Positions 1 through 5,665 are shown, numbered from the stretch's first letter. The stretch: DNA of 9,803 nucleotides from Candidatus Aminicenantota bacterium (GCA_016926925.1 JAFGNQ010000225.1:1-9803); one strand, 5' to 3'. The notes: generated by a model not told the origin, from the letters alone. Translations and numbers: made by a program.

Positions 1-665
1 ATAGGCACTTCGGCTATGGTCTCTCCCTTTAGAGCCAGGACCATCTTTCTGCCGTCAAACTTTGTGATGGTCTTGCCGTCGAAGTGATCGATGATTTCCT
101 GTTCGCTATTGGCAATGAATTCGATCAGGTTGCCTTCGTAGGCTTCCTTTTCTGTGTATGACAGGCTTTTTCTGACGGCGTCTTCGGCCATCTGGATGTT
201 ACGCCCTCTTTTTTCAGCAATGGTTTTGATGTAGGAGGCTGCGTCGTGAGTCACTTTTTCAGCCATGGTTTCATCCATCTGTTGTCCGGTAATGCCGACG
301 CCGACAGGGTGGGCCGCTCCTGTGTTGGTTCCCGGTGCCATGACAAACAGATCGCAGGCAATACCGATAAAGAAACCCGCCGAAGCGGCACGGGCACCGC
401 TGGGACTCACATAGGCCACGACAGGCGTTTCCGTATGCAATATGCTCTCGATAATTTCCCGCATGGAGGAGTCCAGACCGCCGGGAGTGTTGAGCGTGAT
501 TATGATCATGGATGCGTTTTCGTTATCCGCTTTTTCGAGCGATTTCCGGATGTATTCCGAAGTGATGGGATGGATGGGAGCATCGACTGTGATTTTGATG
601 ATCGCCCCGTAGCTCAGACCAGTGAGGAGCAGAATCAGGGGAATCACCAGAATTTTGCTTTTCAC
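1..665 (-). CDS. ClpP-class membrane-associated serine protease, NfeD/PH1510 family (partial, N-terminal 221 residues)
   Basis: The gene runs off the left edge, so only the N-terminus is visible. It opens with a signal peptide or membrane anchor (basic KSK, then a hydrophobic run to about residue 19, ending SYGA). The Ser/Lys protease fold of the NfeD/STOPP family follows: NTPGG near 59-63 (oxyanion region), SPSGARAASAG at 87-97 with Ser95 as the probable nucleophile, and Lys137 in AEKVTHD as the probable general base. The 42-residue Ser-Lys spacing and the following YIKTIAEKRGRN resemble what I remember of archaeal PH1510. Family members act at the membrane and are thought to cleave hydrophobic parts of partner proteins such as stomatins. 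Any C-terminal membrane and NfeD OB domains would lie outside the window. The frame is open upstream to 743 but has no ATG. GTG at 665 is chosen because it directly precedes the signal peptide and sits just after a strong promoter. A TTG at 698 is the alternative but lies inside the -35 box. Confidence 0.85.
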   Translation of the reverse strand, partial: MKSKILVIPLILLLTGLSYGAIIKITVDAPIHPITSEYIRKSLEKADNENASMIIITLNTPGGLDSSMREIIESILHTETPVVAYVSPSGARAASAGFFIGIACDLFVMAPGTNTGAAHPVGVGITGQQMDETMAEKVTHDAASYIKTIAEKRGRNIQMAEDAVRKSLSYTEKEAYEGNLIEFIANSEQEIIDHFDGKTITKFDGRKMVLALKGETIAEVP

Positions 666-674
666 GCTGACTTC

Positions 675-703
675 ATTATAAGAGCCAATTCCTACCAAGT
701 CAA
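675..703 (-). promoter_or_regulatory. Sigma-70-type promoter for the NfeD-family protease gene
   Basis: On the minus strand TTGACT (703-698) is followed by a 17-base spacer and a perfect TATAAT (680-675). The expected transcription start is near 668, only about three bases before the GTG start at 665. The mRNA would therefore be leaderless or nearly so. Confidence 0.7.
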
Positions 704-709
704 TAAGGC

Positions 710-741
710 CCGTACTTCTTAATAGCTGACTCTGAGTACGG
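710..741. repeat. 7-bp inverted repeat upstream of the protease promoter
   Basis: CCGTACT at 710-716 is matched by AGTACGG at 735-741 with an 18-base gap. It lies just upstream of the -35 box of the minus-strand promoter, a place where a regulator could bind. The match is short and could be chance. Confidence 0.3.
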
Positions 742-822
742 ATTTATTCTAAGGCGAAAAACAAAATATTCAACAATATCTTACACCTAAAGCACTTTTA
801 AATGGAATAACTTGCGGCTAAC

Positions 823-851
823 TTGATAGGCAGTTTGAGTCGATATTTAAT
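823..851 (+). promoter_or_regulatory. Sigma-70-type promoter for the small lipoprotein gene
   Basis: TTGATA (823-828), a 17-base spacer and TTTAAT (846-851) form a good promoter. The predicted start near 858 leaves a leader of about 22 bases that contains the purine-rich ribosome site AAGGAAGG (868-875) before ATG at 880. Confidence 0.55.
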
Positions 852-879
852 TTATCCGTCAGCTTTTAAGGAAGGTTAG

Positions 880-990
880 ATGAGAAAACTTTGCATGATT
901 CTGCCATTGGCCCTGATTCTATGCTTTTCGACCGGATGCCGGGACAAGGAAATAATGGATGAGATGGAAAACGATGAAAGCCCAGGCTGA
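880..990 (+). CDS. Small putative lipoprotein, 36 residues
   Basis: This gene is short but well signalled: a promoter at 823-851, a strong Shine-Dalgarno sequence AAGGAAGG four bases from ATG, and a classic secretion signal. The peptide starts MRKLCMILPLALILCF and reaches a lipobox-like STGC with Cys20 as the candidate lipidated residue. The -3 residue is Ser rather than the usual Leu, a mild departure. The mature part is only 17 residues and acidic (CRDKEIMDEMENDESPG), a size comparable to entericidin-like peptides, though I see no family match. The frame stays open for 48 more codons after the TGA, up to TAA at 1135-1137, encoding a Lys/Arg/Trp-rich tail. The gene could therefore be a longer lipoprotein cut short by a nonsense change, or could be read through. 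It probably sits in the inner or outer membrane facing the periplasm. Function unknown. Confidence 0.5.
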   Translation: MRKLCMILPLALILCFSTGCRDKEIMDEMENDESPG

Positions 991-1111
991 AGTTGGAAAC
1001 AGAATAAAGAACGGAGGCGAAAATGGGTTGAAGAATGGAAAAAAACTTATAAGAAAAATTGCATACTTCCGAAACAGATGAAGACTAAATTATCTAACAA
1101 ACAATCAATGC

Positions 1112-1140
1112 TTGACTTTTTATTATCAGTAAGTTAAAAA
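1112..1140 (+). promoter_or_regulatory. Probable promoter for the HU/IHF-like gene
   Basis: TTGACT (1112-1117), a 17-base spacer and TAAAAA (1135-1140) form a promoter with a good -35 and a weaker -10. It is followed by TAGGAG (1153-1158), a good ribosome site eight bases before ATG at 1166. Confidence 0.45.
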
Positions 1141-1165
1141 TATTAGCACCTAATAGGAGTTTCCG

Positions 1166-1435
1166 ATGATCAAGAATGATATCGCCCTTGCAATCGAAGA
1201 AAAGTCTGAGTTCAACAGGGCAAAATCATTAATAATCGTTGAGTCGGTTCTTTCCGCCTTGAAGGACGCTCTTTCCAACGATGAAAAAATCGAGATCAGA
1301 GGATTTGCCAGCCTTAAAGTAGTCGATAAAAAAACAGGCTTCGGAAGAGATATCCGGCGCAAAAGACAAATCAAAATCAAAAAAGGGAAAAGGATAAAAT
1401 TCAGACCGGGTCAGGACCTGAAAAACCTTTTTTGA
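1166..1435 (+). CDS. HU/IHF-family nucleoid DNA-binding protein
   Basis: At 89 residues it has the normal length of HU/IHF subunits, which dimerise and bend DNA in the nucleoid. The N-terminal helices (about 3-38) are followed by the family core IEIRGFASLKV (42-52), the DNA-binding arm (about 53-75) and the C-terminal KFRPGQDLKNLF (78-89), matching the usual KFKPGKALK ending. The arm is unusual. Where HU and IHF normally have GRNP with the Pro that inserts between base pairs, this protein has GRDI (60-63), so Ile replaces Pro63. The arm is also very basic (RRKRQIKIKKGKR). The start is supported by TAGGAG at 1153-1158. It is probably not strictly co-transcribed with the next gene (82-base gap), although I see no clear promoter in that gap. 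It is HU-like by sequence, but which nucleoid role it plays cannot be told. Confidence 0.93.
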   Translation: MIKNDIALAIEEKSEFNRAKSLIIVESVLSALKDALSNDEKIEIRGFASLKVVDKKTGFGRDIRRKRQIKIKKGKRIKFRPGQDLKNLF

Positions 1436-1517
1436 ATTGTGCACTCCGAAACTCCCCATTCTCTGGTTCCGTTGAATCTGAAAGGATGGTTGTACCCAGT
1501 AAGGTGAAACTTTTACA

Positions 1518-2483
1518 ATGCCAAAATCCAAAATAAAACGCCTTTCTCCTGAGGGCATCAAGACTTACTCTCTGCGCTCGCGGAAAAGCCTGGTGCAATC
1601 CGAAAGTTTCGCGAAAGTTGTTTCGGGAAATTCTGCCTTCATGCAATTCATCGAGTCTCTTCCAGACATCCTGACCGGAAGAGATTTTAAAGATTTTATC
1701 CGGTCCATCCAAAAAGCGAAATCGAGAAACAAGCCGGTCATTTTCGCCATGGGTGCCCATGTAATCAAAGTGGGTTTAAATCCGGTTCTCATCGATTTGA
1801 TGAAGTGGGGTTGGATCGATGCCCTGGCTATGAACGGGGCTGGAATCATCCACGACTTTGAGATCGCCTATGCGGGTCATACCTCGGAAGACGTGGGCGC
1901 TCAGCTCAAGGACGGGGATTTCGGCATGGCCAAAGAAACAGGGGAGATGTTGAATAAGGCCATCAATGCCGGCTCTAGGGCAAACCTCGGTTTGGGTGAG
2001 TCCGTTGGTAAAATGATCTCCTCCTCGAAGTTCCCGCACAAAAATTCGAGTCTCCTCGCAACGGCTTATGACCTTGGCGTTCCCGTCACCGTTCACGTGG
2101 CTATCGGTACCGATATCATCCACTTCCATCCGGATGTCAGTGGAGCGGCAGTAGGGAAGTCCACCCTGAACGATTTTTTCCTTTTTTGTTCCCTCGTTGA
2201 AAGGCTCGAGGGAGGGGGAGTCTTTATAAATGCAGGCTCAGCAGTCGTTTTGCCGGAGATCTTTCTCAAAGCGGTTTCTTTTGTTCGGAATAAAGGTCGG
2301 ACCCTATCACATTTTTCCACGGCTGTGTTCGATTTCATCAGTCACTACAGGCCGCAGCAAAATGTCGTGAAAAGACCGCTAAAAGGAAAAGGCAGGGGGT
2401 TTTACTTTATCGGTCATCACGAAATCATGATCCCGCTTCTGGCTGCTGCTCTCAAATCTTTGAGATCGGATCTAAGTGTCTGA
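1518..2483 (+). CDS. Deoxyhypusine-synthase-like protein of unknown substrate
   Basis: The 321-residue protein belongs to the deoxyhypusine synthase superfamily found in some bacteria. Recognisable blocks are FAMGAHVIKVGLNPVL (76-91), MNGAGIIHDFEIAYAGHTSEDV (105-126), LGLGESVG (157-164), VTVHVAIGTDIIHFHPD (190-206), NAGSAVVLPEIFLKAV (238-253), FDFISHYRPQQNVVKRP (271-287) and GHHEIMIPLLAAAL (299-312). True deoxyhypusine synthase uses NAD and spermidine to modify a lysine of eIF5A. Bacteria lack that target, and some bacterial relatives instead make polyamines such as homospermidine. I cannot assign the catalytic lysine by eye, so the reaction is left open. The ATG at 1518 has AAGGTG about ten bases upstream. 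No signal peptide is present, so it is cytoplasmic. It converges on coaE with 41 bases between the stops and no convincing terminator hairpin there. Confidence 0.75.
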   Translation: MPKSKIKRLSPEGIKTYSLRSRKSLVQSESFAKVVSGNSAFMQFIESLPDILTGRDFKDFIRSIQKAKSRNKPVIFAMGAHVIKVGLNPVLIDLMKWGWIDALAMNGAGIIHDFEIAYAGHTSEDVGAQLKDGDFGMAKETGEMLNKAINAGSRANLGLGESVGKMISSSKFPHKNSSLLATAYDLGVPVTVHVAIGTDIIHFHPDVSGAAVGKSTLNDFFLFCSLVERLEGGGVFINAGSAVVLPEIFLKAVSFVRNKGRTLSHFSTAVFDFISHYRPQQNVVKRPLKGKGRGFYFIGHHEIMIPLLAAALKSLRSDLSV

Positions 2484-2524
2484 AAGACCTGGCGCTCCAA
2501 TCCTATTTTTGGGGTATTTTTTAT

Positions 2525-3145
2525 CTATACTAGGGACTTGTTTTCATAATCCGACATAAGGCTCCGGAAAACTTTCTCTGCCTGCTCGACCGTGCTTTCG
2601 ATCGTTCCGGAAGTATCGACGACGTAATCGGCGTACTTGAGCTTTTCCTCTGCCGGCATCTGGCTCTGCAATTTTTTTAAGGCCTCTTTCCGGCTGATGC
2701 GATCCCGCTCCATCAACCGGACGATTTGGACCTCTTTGGGACAGTAGACGACCATGATTTTATCGAAGAAATCCGCATAGCCGGCTTCCACTGTAAGAGC
2801 CGCCTCCGAGACGAATATCTTGTAATGTCCTTCCTTTCGAAGCCTGACGATGATGTCTTTTTTCTGCTCCATAACAAGGGGGTGCAGCAGCTCGTTGAGG
2901 AATCGGCGTTCCTTTTTTTTTGAAAATGCGATGGCGCCAAGCTTTTCCCGGTTGATTGTGTTGTCGGGCCCGAGGATGTCCGGTCCGAAATGGGCGACAA
3001 CAGCCTTCCAAGCGGGTCTATGGGGTTCCATCAACTCATGGGCGACAGCATCGGCATGGTGGATGTAGCATCCGAGTTCCTCGAAGACACCGGCGACCAT
3101 GCTTTTCCCCGAGGCGATGCCTCCAGTCAATGCAGCCAACAGCAT
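2525..3145 (-). CDS. coaE: Dephospho-CoA kinase
   Basis: CoaE carries out the last step of coenzyme A synthesis: it phosphorylates the ribose 3'-hydroxyl of dephospho-CoA with ATP in the cytoplasm. From ATG 3145 the protein is 206 residues, the usual CoaE length. The P-loop GGIASGKS is at 8-15, directly after a short strand as in the family. HHADAVAHEL (about 29-38) matches the DADxxxHEL substrate motif, and LHPLVM, EAALTVEAG and DRISRKEAL follow in family order, ending with ADYVVDTSG. An in-frame GTG at 3157 would add four residues. I prefer ATG 3145 because AGGTGAT just upstream matches the 16S rRNA tail, and that site overlaps the GTG. It is the last of five minus-strand genes, about 77 bases after the PilZ gene, so it may share their transcript. 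Confidence 0.93.
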   Translation of the reverse strand: MLLAALTGGIASGKSMVAGVFEELGCYIHHADAVAHELMEPHRPAWKAVVAHFGPDILGPDNTINREKLGAIAFSKKKERRFLNELLHPLVMEQKKDIIVRLRKEGHYKIFVSEAALTVEAGYADFFDKIMVVYCPKEVQIVRLMERDRISRKEALKKLQSQMPAEEKLKYADYVVDTSGTIESTVEQAEKVFRSLMSDYENKSLV

Positions 3146-3222
3146 GGTCTTAATCACCTATCTTTTTCGAAGTCCTTTGGGTGCCGGGAGGCACAAGGAT
3201 TGCGGATAAAACTCGGTGGAAT

Positions 3223-3648
3223 CTAATCTTCGTCGTTCAGGAACTGGAAATCTTCGTCGAAACTTAAGGCGATCATTTGTTTTTTTCCTTTTTTATCCAG
3301 TTTTTCGAGACGGACGGTGAGGCCTCCGAGATGAATCGTCGTTTTTTTCCCGCCGGTTATTTTTTCCGGTATGTCGACTGAGAGGTTGAGCTTGGATCCG
3401 AGTGTGACTCCCGAATCAAGGGAAAAATAGGCTCCGCCGGAACTGATATTTTCGATGATCGTTTTCTCCTGGAACTTGTCGCCTTTAGGAAGCTTCCCTT
3501 CAACCAAAGCAGAAAGGGGAAGCTCAAACCGCCATTCCTGCCTCCGGTCCGACTTTCTGTCGATACGAGCCAAGATGACTTTTTTCTCTTCGGCCTTAAC
3601 TTTTTTCCCTTTTTCTCTGGTTTTTTCTTTTGTTTTTTCTTTTTTCAT
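3223..3648 (-). CDS. PilZ-domain protein with intact c-di-GMP-binding signature
   Basis: This 141-residue protein has a very basic, charged N-terminal tail (residues 1-24, mostly Lys and Glu) followed by one PilZ domain. Both binding elements are present: RxxxR as R36-QEW-R40 and [D/N]xSxxG as N67-I-S69-S-G-G72. PilZ domains bind cyclic di-GMP and change shape, passing the signal to a partner protein. The basic tail could contact nucleic acid, membrane or an acidic partner; that is inference. The ribosome site AGAGGAA lies eight bases before ATG, in the 19-base gap after the upstream response regulator gene. The two are therefore almost certainly co-transcribed. It is clearly related to the PilZ-like genes at 4488-4862 and 5146-5508, sharing the pattern FELPLSALVEG / G-F-E-T / VDIPxK. 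Confidence 0.85.
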   Translation of the reverse strand: MKKEKTKEKTREKGKKVKAEEKKVILARIDRKSDRRQEWRFELPLSALVEGKLPKGDKFQEKTIIENISSGGAYFSLDSGVTLGSKLNLSVDIPEKITGGKKTTIHLGGLTVRLEKLDKKGKKQMIALSFDEDFQFLNDED

Positions 3649-3667
3649 CTTCTATTCCTCTTCCGGA

Positions 3668-4357
3668 TTAAAACAGCGCAGAGTTGATGGCGTAAAGGGC
3701 GAGTTGGAGGCGGCTGTGGGTGTCGAGCTTTGCGTAAATGCTTTTGATGTGCGATCGGACGGTGTTCTTGCTGATAAACATCGCCTGGGCGATCTCATCG
3801 TTGCTTTTTCCCTGTCCGATGAGTCTGAGAACTTGGAATTCCGTGGGTGTGAGCTGATCGAGTGTTTTCTCCTTCAGATCCCGGCCAACGACCGAGATGA
3901 TGCGATCCATGATGCTGCTCATTTTATCGCGGGGAAGCCAGATTTCTTCTCTATGTACGATTCGAATAGCTTCGGGGAGGTGGTCAGACGGGTCATTCAG
4001 ATCGAAATAACCGCGGACACCGACATTCATCAAACTGACAACCTCTTCATGGGATGGGATGTTTCCAAGCAGCATGAGTTGTGATTTTTTTGGGTCCTCC
4101 GAGACATCTCTGATCGCTTTGCATATCTCTCTTATGTTCGGCAGCGGTTCGGAATTGGCAAAGAGGACGACATGAGGTAAGAGATTTCTAATGGAATCGA
4201 GAAAGGAATCGATGGTACTCTTATCGATGTTGACTACCTCGATTTCTTTGTCTGAGTCCAATGCTTTGAGAATTCCTGAGAGGATCAGGTCGGATGTGCA
4301 ATAGATCAAAAGACGTATTTTCCGGTCATCTTTTTTTTGTGGTTTTTTAGTTGTCAT
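3668..4357 (-). CDS. NarL/FixJ-type response regulator with a degenerate (pseudo-)receiver domain
   Basis: The 229-residue protein has a receiver-like domain (about 13-135) and a C-terminal LuxR-type helix-turn-helix (about 168-225). The HTH is canonical: LTPTEFQVLRLIGQG, SNDEIAQAMFISKNTVRSHIKSIYAKL. The receiver keeps the fold (IRLLIY, PHVVLFANSEP, GVRGYFDLND) but has lost its chemistry. The acidic pair that binds Mg is C20-T21, the phospho-acceptor Asp position is Ala67, and the conserved Lys after GY is missing. It should not be phosphorylated in the normal way, so activity must depend on expression level, a ligand or a partner protein. Candidate partners are the PilZ proteins around it. 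The start ATG has only a weak ribosome site (a GGGGG run 14-18 bases upstream). A promoter precedes it at 4413-4441, and PilZ at 3648 follows after 19 bases. Confidence 0.87.
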   Translation of the reverse strand: MTTKKPQKKDDRKIRLLIYCTSDLILSGILKALDSDKEIEVVNIDKSTIDSFLDSIRNLLPHVVLFANSEPLPNIREICKAIRDVSEDPKKSQLMLLGNIPSHEEVVSLMNVGVRGYFDLNDPSDHLPEAIRIVHREEIWLPRDKMSSIMDRIISVVGRDLKEKTLDQLTPTEFQVLRLIGQGKSNDEIAQAMFISKNTVRSHIKSIYAKLDTHSRLQLALYAINSALF

Positions 4358-4412
4358 CGCTGTGATTTTTTCCCCCTATGAGACCTTTTATATACCTTTC
4401 ATTTTTGGGGAT

Positions 4413-4441
4413 ATGTTATAAGATCAGTATTTCAATGTCAA
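4413..4441 (-). promoter_or_regulatory. Probable promoter for the response regulator-PilZ transcript
   Basis: On the minus strand a perfect TTGACA (4441-4436) is followed by TATAAC (4420-4415) at a short 15-base spacing, or by TAACAT (4418-4413) at the ideal 17. Transcription would start near 4407, about 50 bases before ATG 4357. Confidence 0.5.
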
Positions 4442-4487
4442 GAATTAGCGAGTGAAGTTTTGTGCCGGGGGGAGGGAAGAGGCAGAA

Positions 4488-4862
4488 TTAAGAAGCTTTT
4501 TGAATTTTGAAGGACTTATCCAGGCGGAGTGTAATGAGCTGTTTTTTGCTGCGATTGACGCCGTTTTGGATGTATACGACATCGCCGGATAGGGACATAG
4601 CTAAGTGGGACTCAAGAATGAGTGTTTTAGGAACCTCCACACAGAGGCTGACTTTGGCCCCGGTGGTAACTTTGTTCGTCAGCCAGAATGAAGCCTCCTG
4701 GGCACTGATGGACGAAATCTTCGTCCTCTCTGTGAATTCTTCGCCTTTTGCATTCAAACCTGTGACCACTGCGCAGAGAACAAGCTCGAAGTAGCGTTCT
4801 CTTCGCTGAGGCTTAGGCTTGATGTGATATGAGCCTTTTCCGATAGTACTGTTCAAATCCAT
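4488..4862 (-). CDS. PilZ-like protein with degenerate c-di-GMP-binding motifs
   Basis: This 124-residue protein aligns end to end with the PilZ gene at 3223-3648 over RRERYFELVLCAVVTG (20-35), GEEFTERTKIS (40-50), the strand ending SFWL (58-61) and CVEVPK (74-79). The binding residues have changed. The second Arg of RxxxR is Tyr24, and the NxSxxG element reads S51-I-S53-A-Q-E56, losing the first polar residue and the glycine. It probably no longer binds c-di-GMP, or binds it very differently. The ATG is preceded only by a weak purine stretch, so the start is moderately certain. The gene is spaced 130 bases from the response regulator, which has its own promoter. It could be a partner, decoy or oligomerisation module in the same pathway. 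Confidence 0.7.
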   Translation of the reverse strand: MDLNSTIGKGSYHIKPKPQRRERYFELVLCAVVTGLNAKGEEFTERTKISSISAQEASFWLTNKVTTGAKVSLCVEVPKTLILESHLAMSLSGDVVYIQNGVNRSKKQLITLRLDKSFKIQKAS

Positions 4863-4896
4863 TTCTGGCTCATTGTCACAGATATGAAACTTTGAA

Positions 4897-5037
4897 TCAA
4901 TCGCTTTTCAGGATGAATCCCAGGGTGATTTTTATCTCTTCTTTATCATCGAGAAAGGTTAAATCTACGACTAACCTGGAGTGCCTCCTCTTGATATCAT
5001 TCCTTCTCTTAGAGGCCGTCGTGTTTTTAACATCCCT
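4897..5037 (-). other. Coding-looking fragment without a usable start codon, between two PilZ-like genes
   Basis: A 46-codon open frame runs between an in-frame TAG (5040-5038) and TGA (4899-4897). Its codons look like real coding sequence: it contains KRRNDIKRRHSRLVVDLTF and ends DDKEEIKITLGFILKSD. No ATG, GTG or TTG occurs in the frame. An ATG at 5033 with AGAGGG directly in front opens another frame that stops after 20 codons. This could be the tail of a decayed gene (nonsense or frameshift), a very short gene with a rare start, or chance. The 283-base gap that holds it also has a weak -10 (TATACT, 5093-5088), so it may simply be the leader of the PilZ-like gene at 4488-4862. Confidence 0.3.
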
Positions 5038-5145
5038 CTAACATTTGGGGAATAGGTTTTTTCTATCTGTGATTTCTCTCTTTACTGAGTATATACAGGG
5101 ACTAATCACGGATTGAAAGAGGATGGATGATTTGATGGATAGGAA

Positions 5146-5508
5146 TCAGCGGGCTTTGCTGTCGATGATATATTTGCTGTCAAATTTGAGTGACACCCGC
5201 TGTTTGGCTTCCTTGCCTTTTGTCGCTTCTACGAAGATCACTTTTCCTTTGATGATGAGCTTGAGATCTTTTTTATCGGCAAGCTTTGGAGGAAGGTCGA
5301 TGATGAGCTTGAGCTCGCTTCCGAGAGAGACTGTTTTGGTCAGCCAGAACGAAGAACCATGGTGACTGATGTAGGATAGGACAGTCTTTTCTTGGAATGT
5401 TTCCCCCGACATTTCTGTTCCCTCAACCAGTGTCGGCAGGGATAAATTAAATCCCTGTTCCTTTAAGGCGTTACTGAAGTTAAAACTGTTGACCATTTCG
5501 TTCGACAT
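5146..5508 (-). CDS. PilZ-like protein with both binding motifs degraded
   Basis: The start is ATG 5508, giving 120 residues beginning MSNEMVNSF. It is preceded by the strong ribosome site AAGGAAG. A longer frame to 5574 has no such site and no similarity in its extra part. The body aligns with the neighbouring PilZ genes: FNLSLPTLVEG (20-30), GETFQEKTVLSYIS (35-48), GSSFWLTKTVSLGSEL (51-66) and IIDLPPKL (69-76). Both Arg of RxxxR are gone (Leu15 and Gly19 by alignment), and the NxSxxG element is Y46-I-S48-H-H-G51, keeping only Ser and Gly. It is therefore a PilZ fold that probably does not bind c-di-GMP. It has its own promoter (5637-5665) and a long hairpin-containing leader, so it is controlled apart from the other cluster genes or heads the cluster. 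Confidence 0.7.
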   Translation of the reverse strand: MSNEMVNSFNFSNALKEQGFNLSLPTLVEGTEMSGETFQEKTVLSYISHHGSSFWLTKTVSLGSELKLIIDLPPKLADKKDLKLIIKGKVIFVEATKGKEAKQRVSLKFDSKYIIDSKAR

Positions 5509-5564
5509 TGCCGCTTCCTTTTTTCCTTTTTTGATGGCAAATTTAGAATGCCACACAGCTTGAC

Positions 5565-5583
5565 AAAGGGTCAATCACCCTTT
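5565..5583 (-). promoter_or_regulatory. Hairpin in the leader of the PilZ-like gene
   Basis: AAAGGGT (5583-5577 read on the minus strand) pairs perfectly with ACCCTTT (5571-5565) around the five-base loop GATTG. The hairpin lies 57 bases before ATG 5508 and has no following T run, so it is not a normal terminator. It may act in mRNA stability, translation control or as a protein-binding site. Confidence 0.45.
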
Positions 5584-5594
5584 TGGATGAAATG

Positions 5595-5639
5595 AGGGGT
5601 GAATTTCCCTCGGCTCGCCAATCACCTCGGTTCACCCCT
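5595..5639. repeat. 9-bp inverted repeat overlapping promoter and start of the PilZ-like transcript
   Basis: AGGGGTGAA at 5595-5603 and its exact complement TTCACCCCT at 5631-5639 are spaced 36 bp centre to centre. The right arm covers part of the -10 box and the transcription start of the minus-strand promoter. It could be a two-site operator or, in RNA, a long hairpin with a 27-base loop that contains two copies of CCGAGG. Confidence 0.5.
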
Positions 5640-5665
5640 ATAAAGTAGACATCTGTGGGTGTCAA
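5637..5665 (-). promoter_or_regulatory. Promoter for the PilZ-like gene at 5146-5508
   Basis: On the minus strand a perfect TTGACA (5665-5660), a 17-base spacer and TATAGG (5642-5637) predict a start near 5630. The leader to ATG 5508 would be about 120 bases and contains both arms of the 9-bp inverted repeat (in part) and the 7-bp hairpin. Confidence 0.5.

Noticed and set aside
246..722. Plus-strand 158-codon open frame
   Set aside because: It is antisense to the protease gene, whose catalytic motifs are unmistakable on the minus strand. It is rich in His, Arg and Asp with no domain-like pattern.
1229..1561. Minus-strand open frames over the HU-like gene and the start of the DHS-like gene
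   Set aside because: They are antisense to two genes with clear family motifs and have no ribosome site.
2484..2524. Bidirectional terminator between the DHS-like gene and coaE
   Set aside because: There is a T-rich stretch (2505-2522), but I cannot draw a stem stronger than three base pairs in front of it.
3455..4084. Plus-strand 209-codon open frame
   Set aside because: It runs antisense across the PilZ gene and the response regulator gene, both supported by motifs and by 19-base operon spacing.
5509..5630. c-di-GMP (GEMM) riboswitch or T-box in the leaders of the PilZ-like gene or proS
   Set aside because: The gene context made me look, but I find no conserved GEMM core, no T-box motif and no specifier-like structure.
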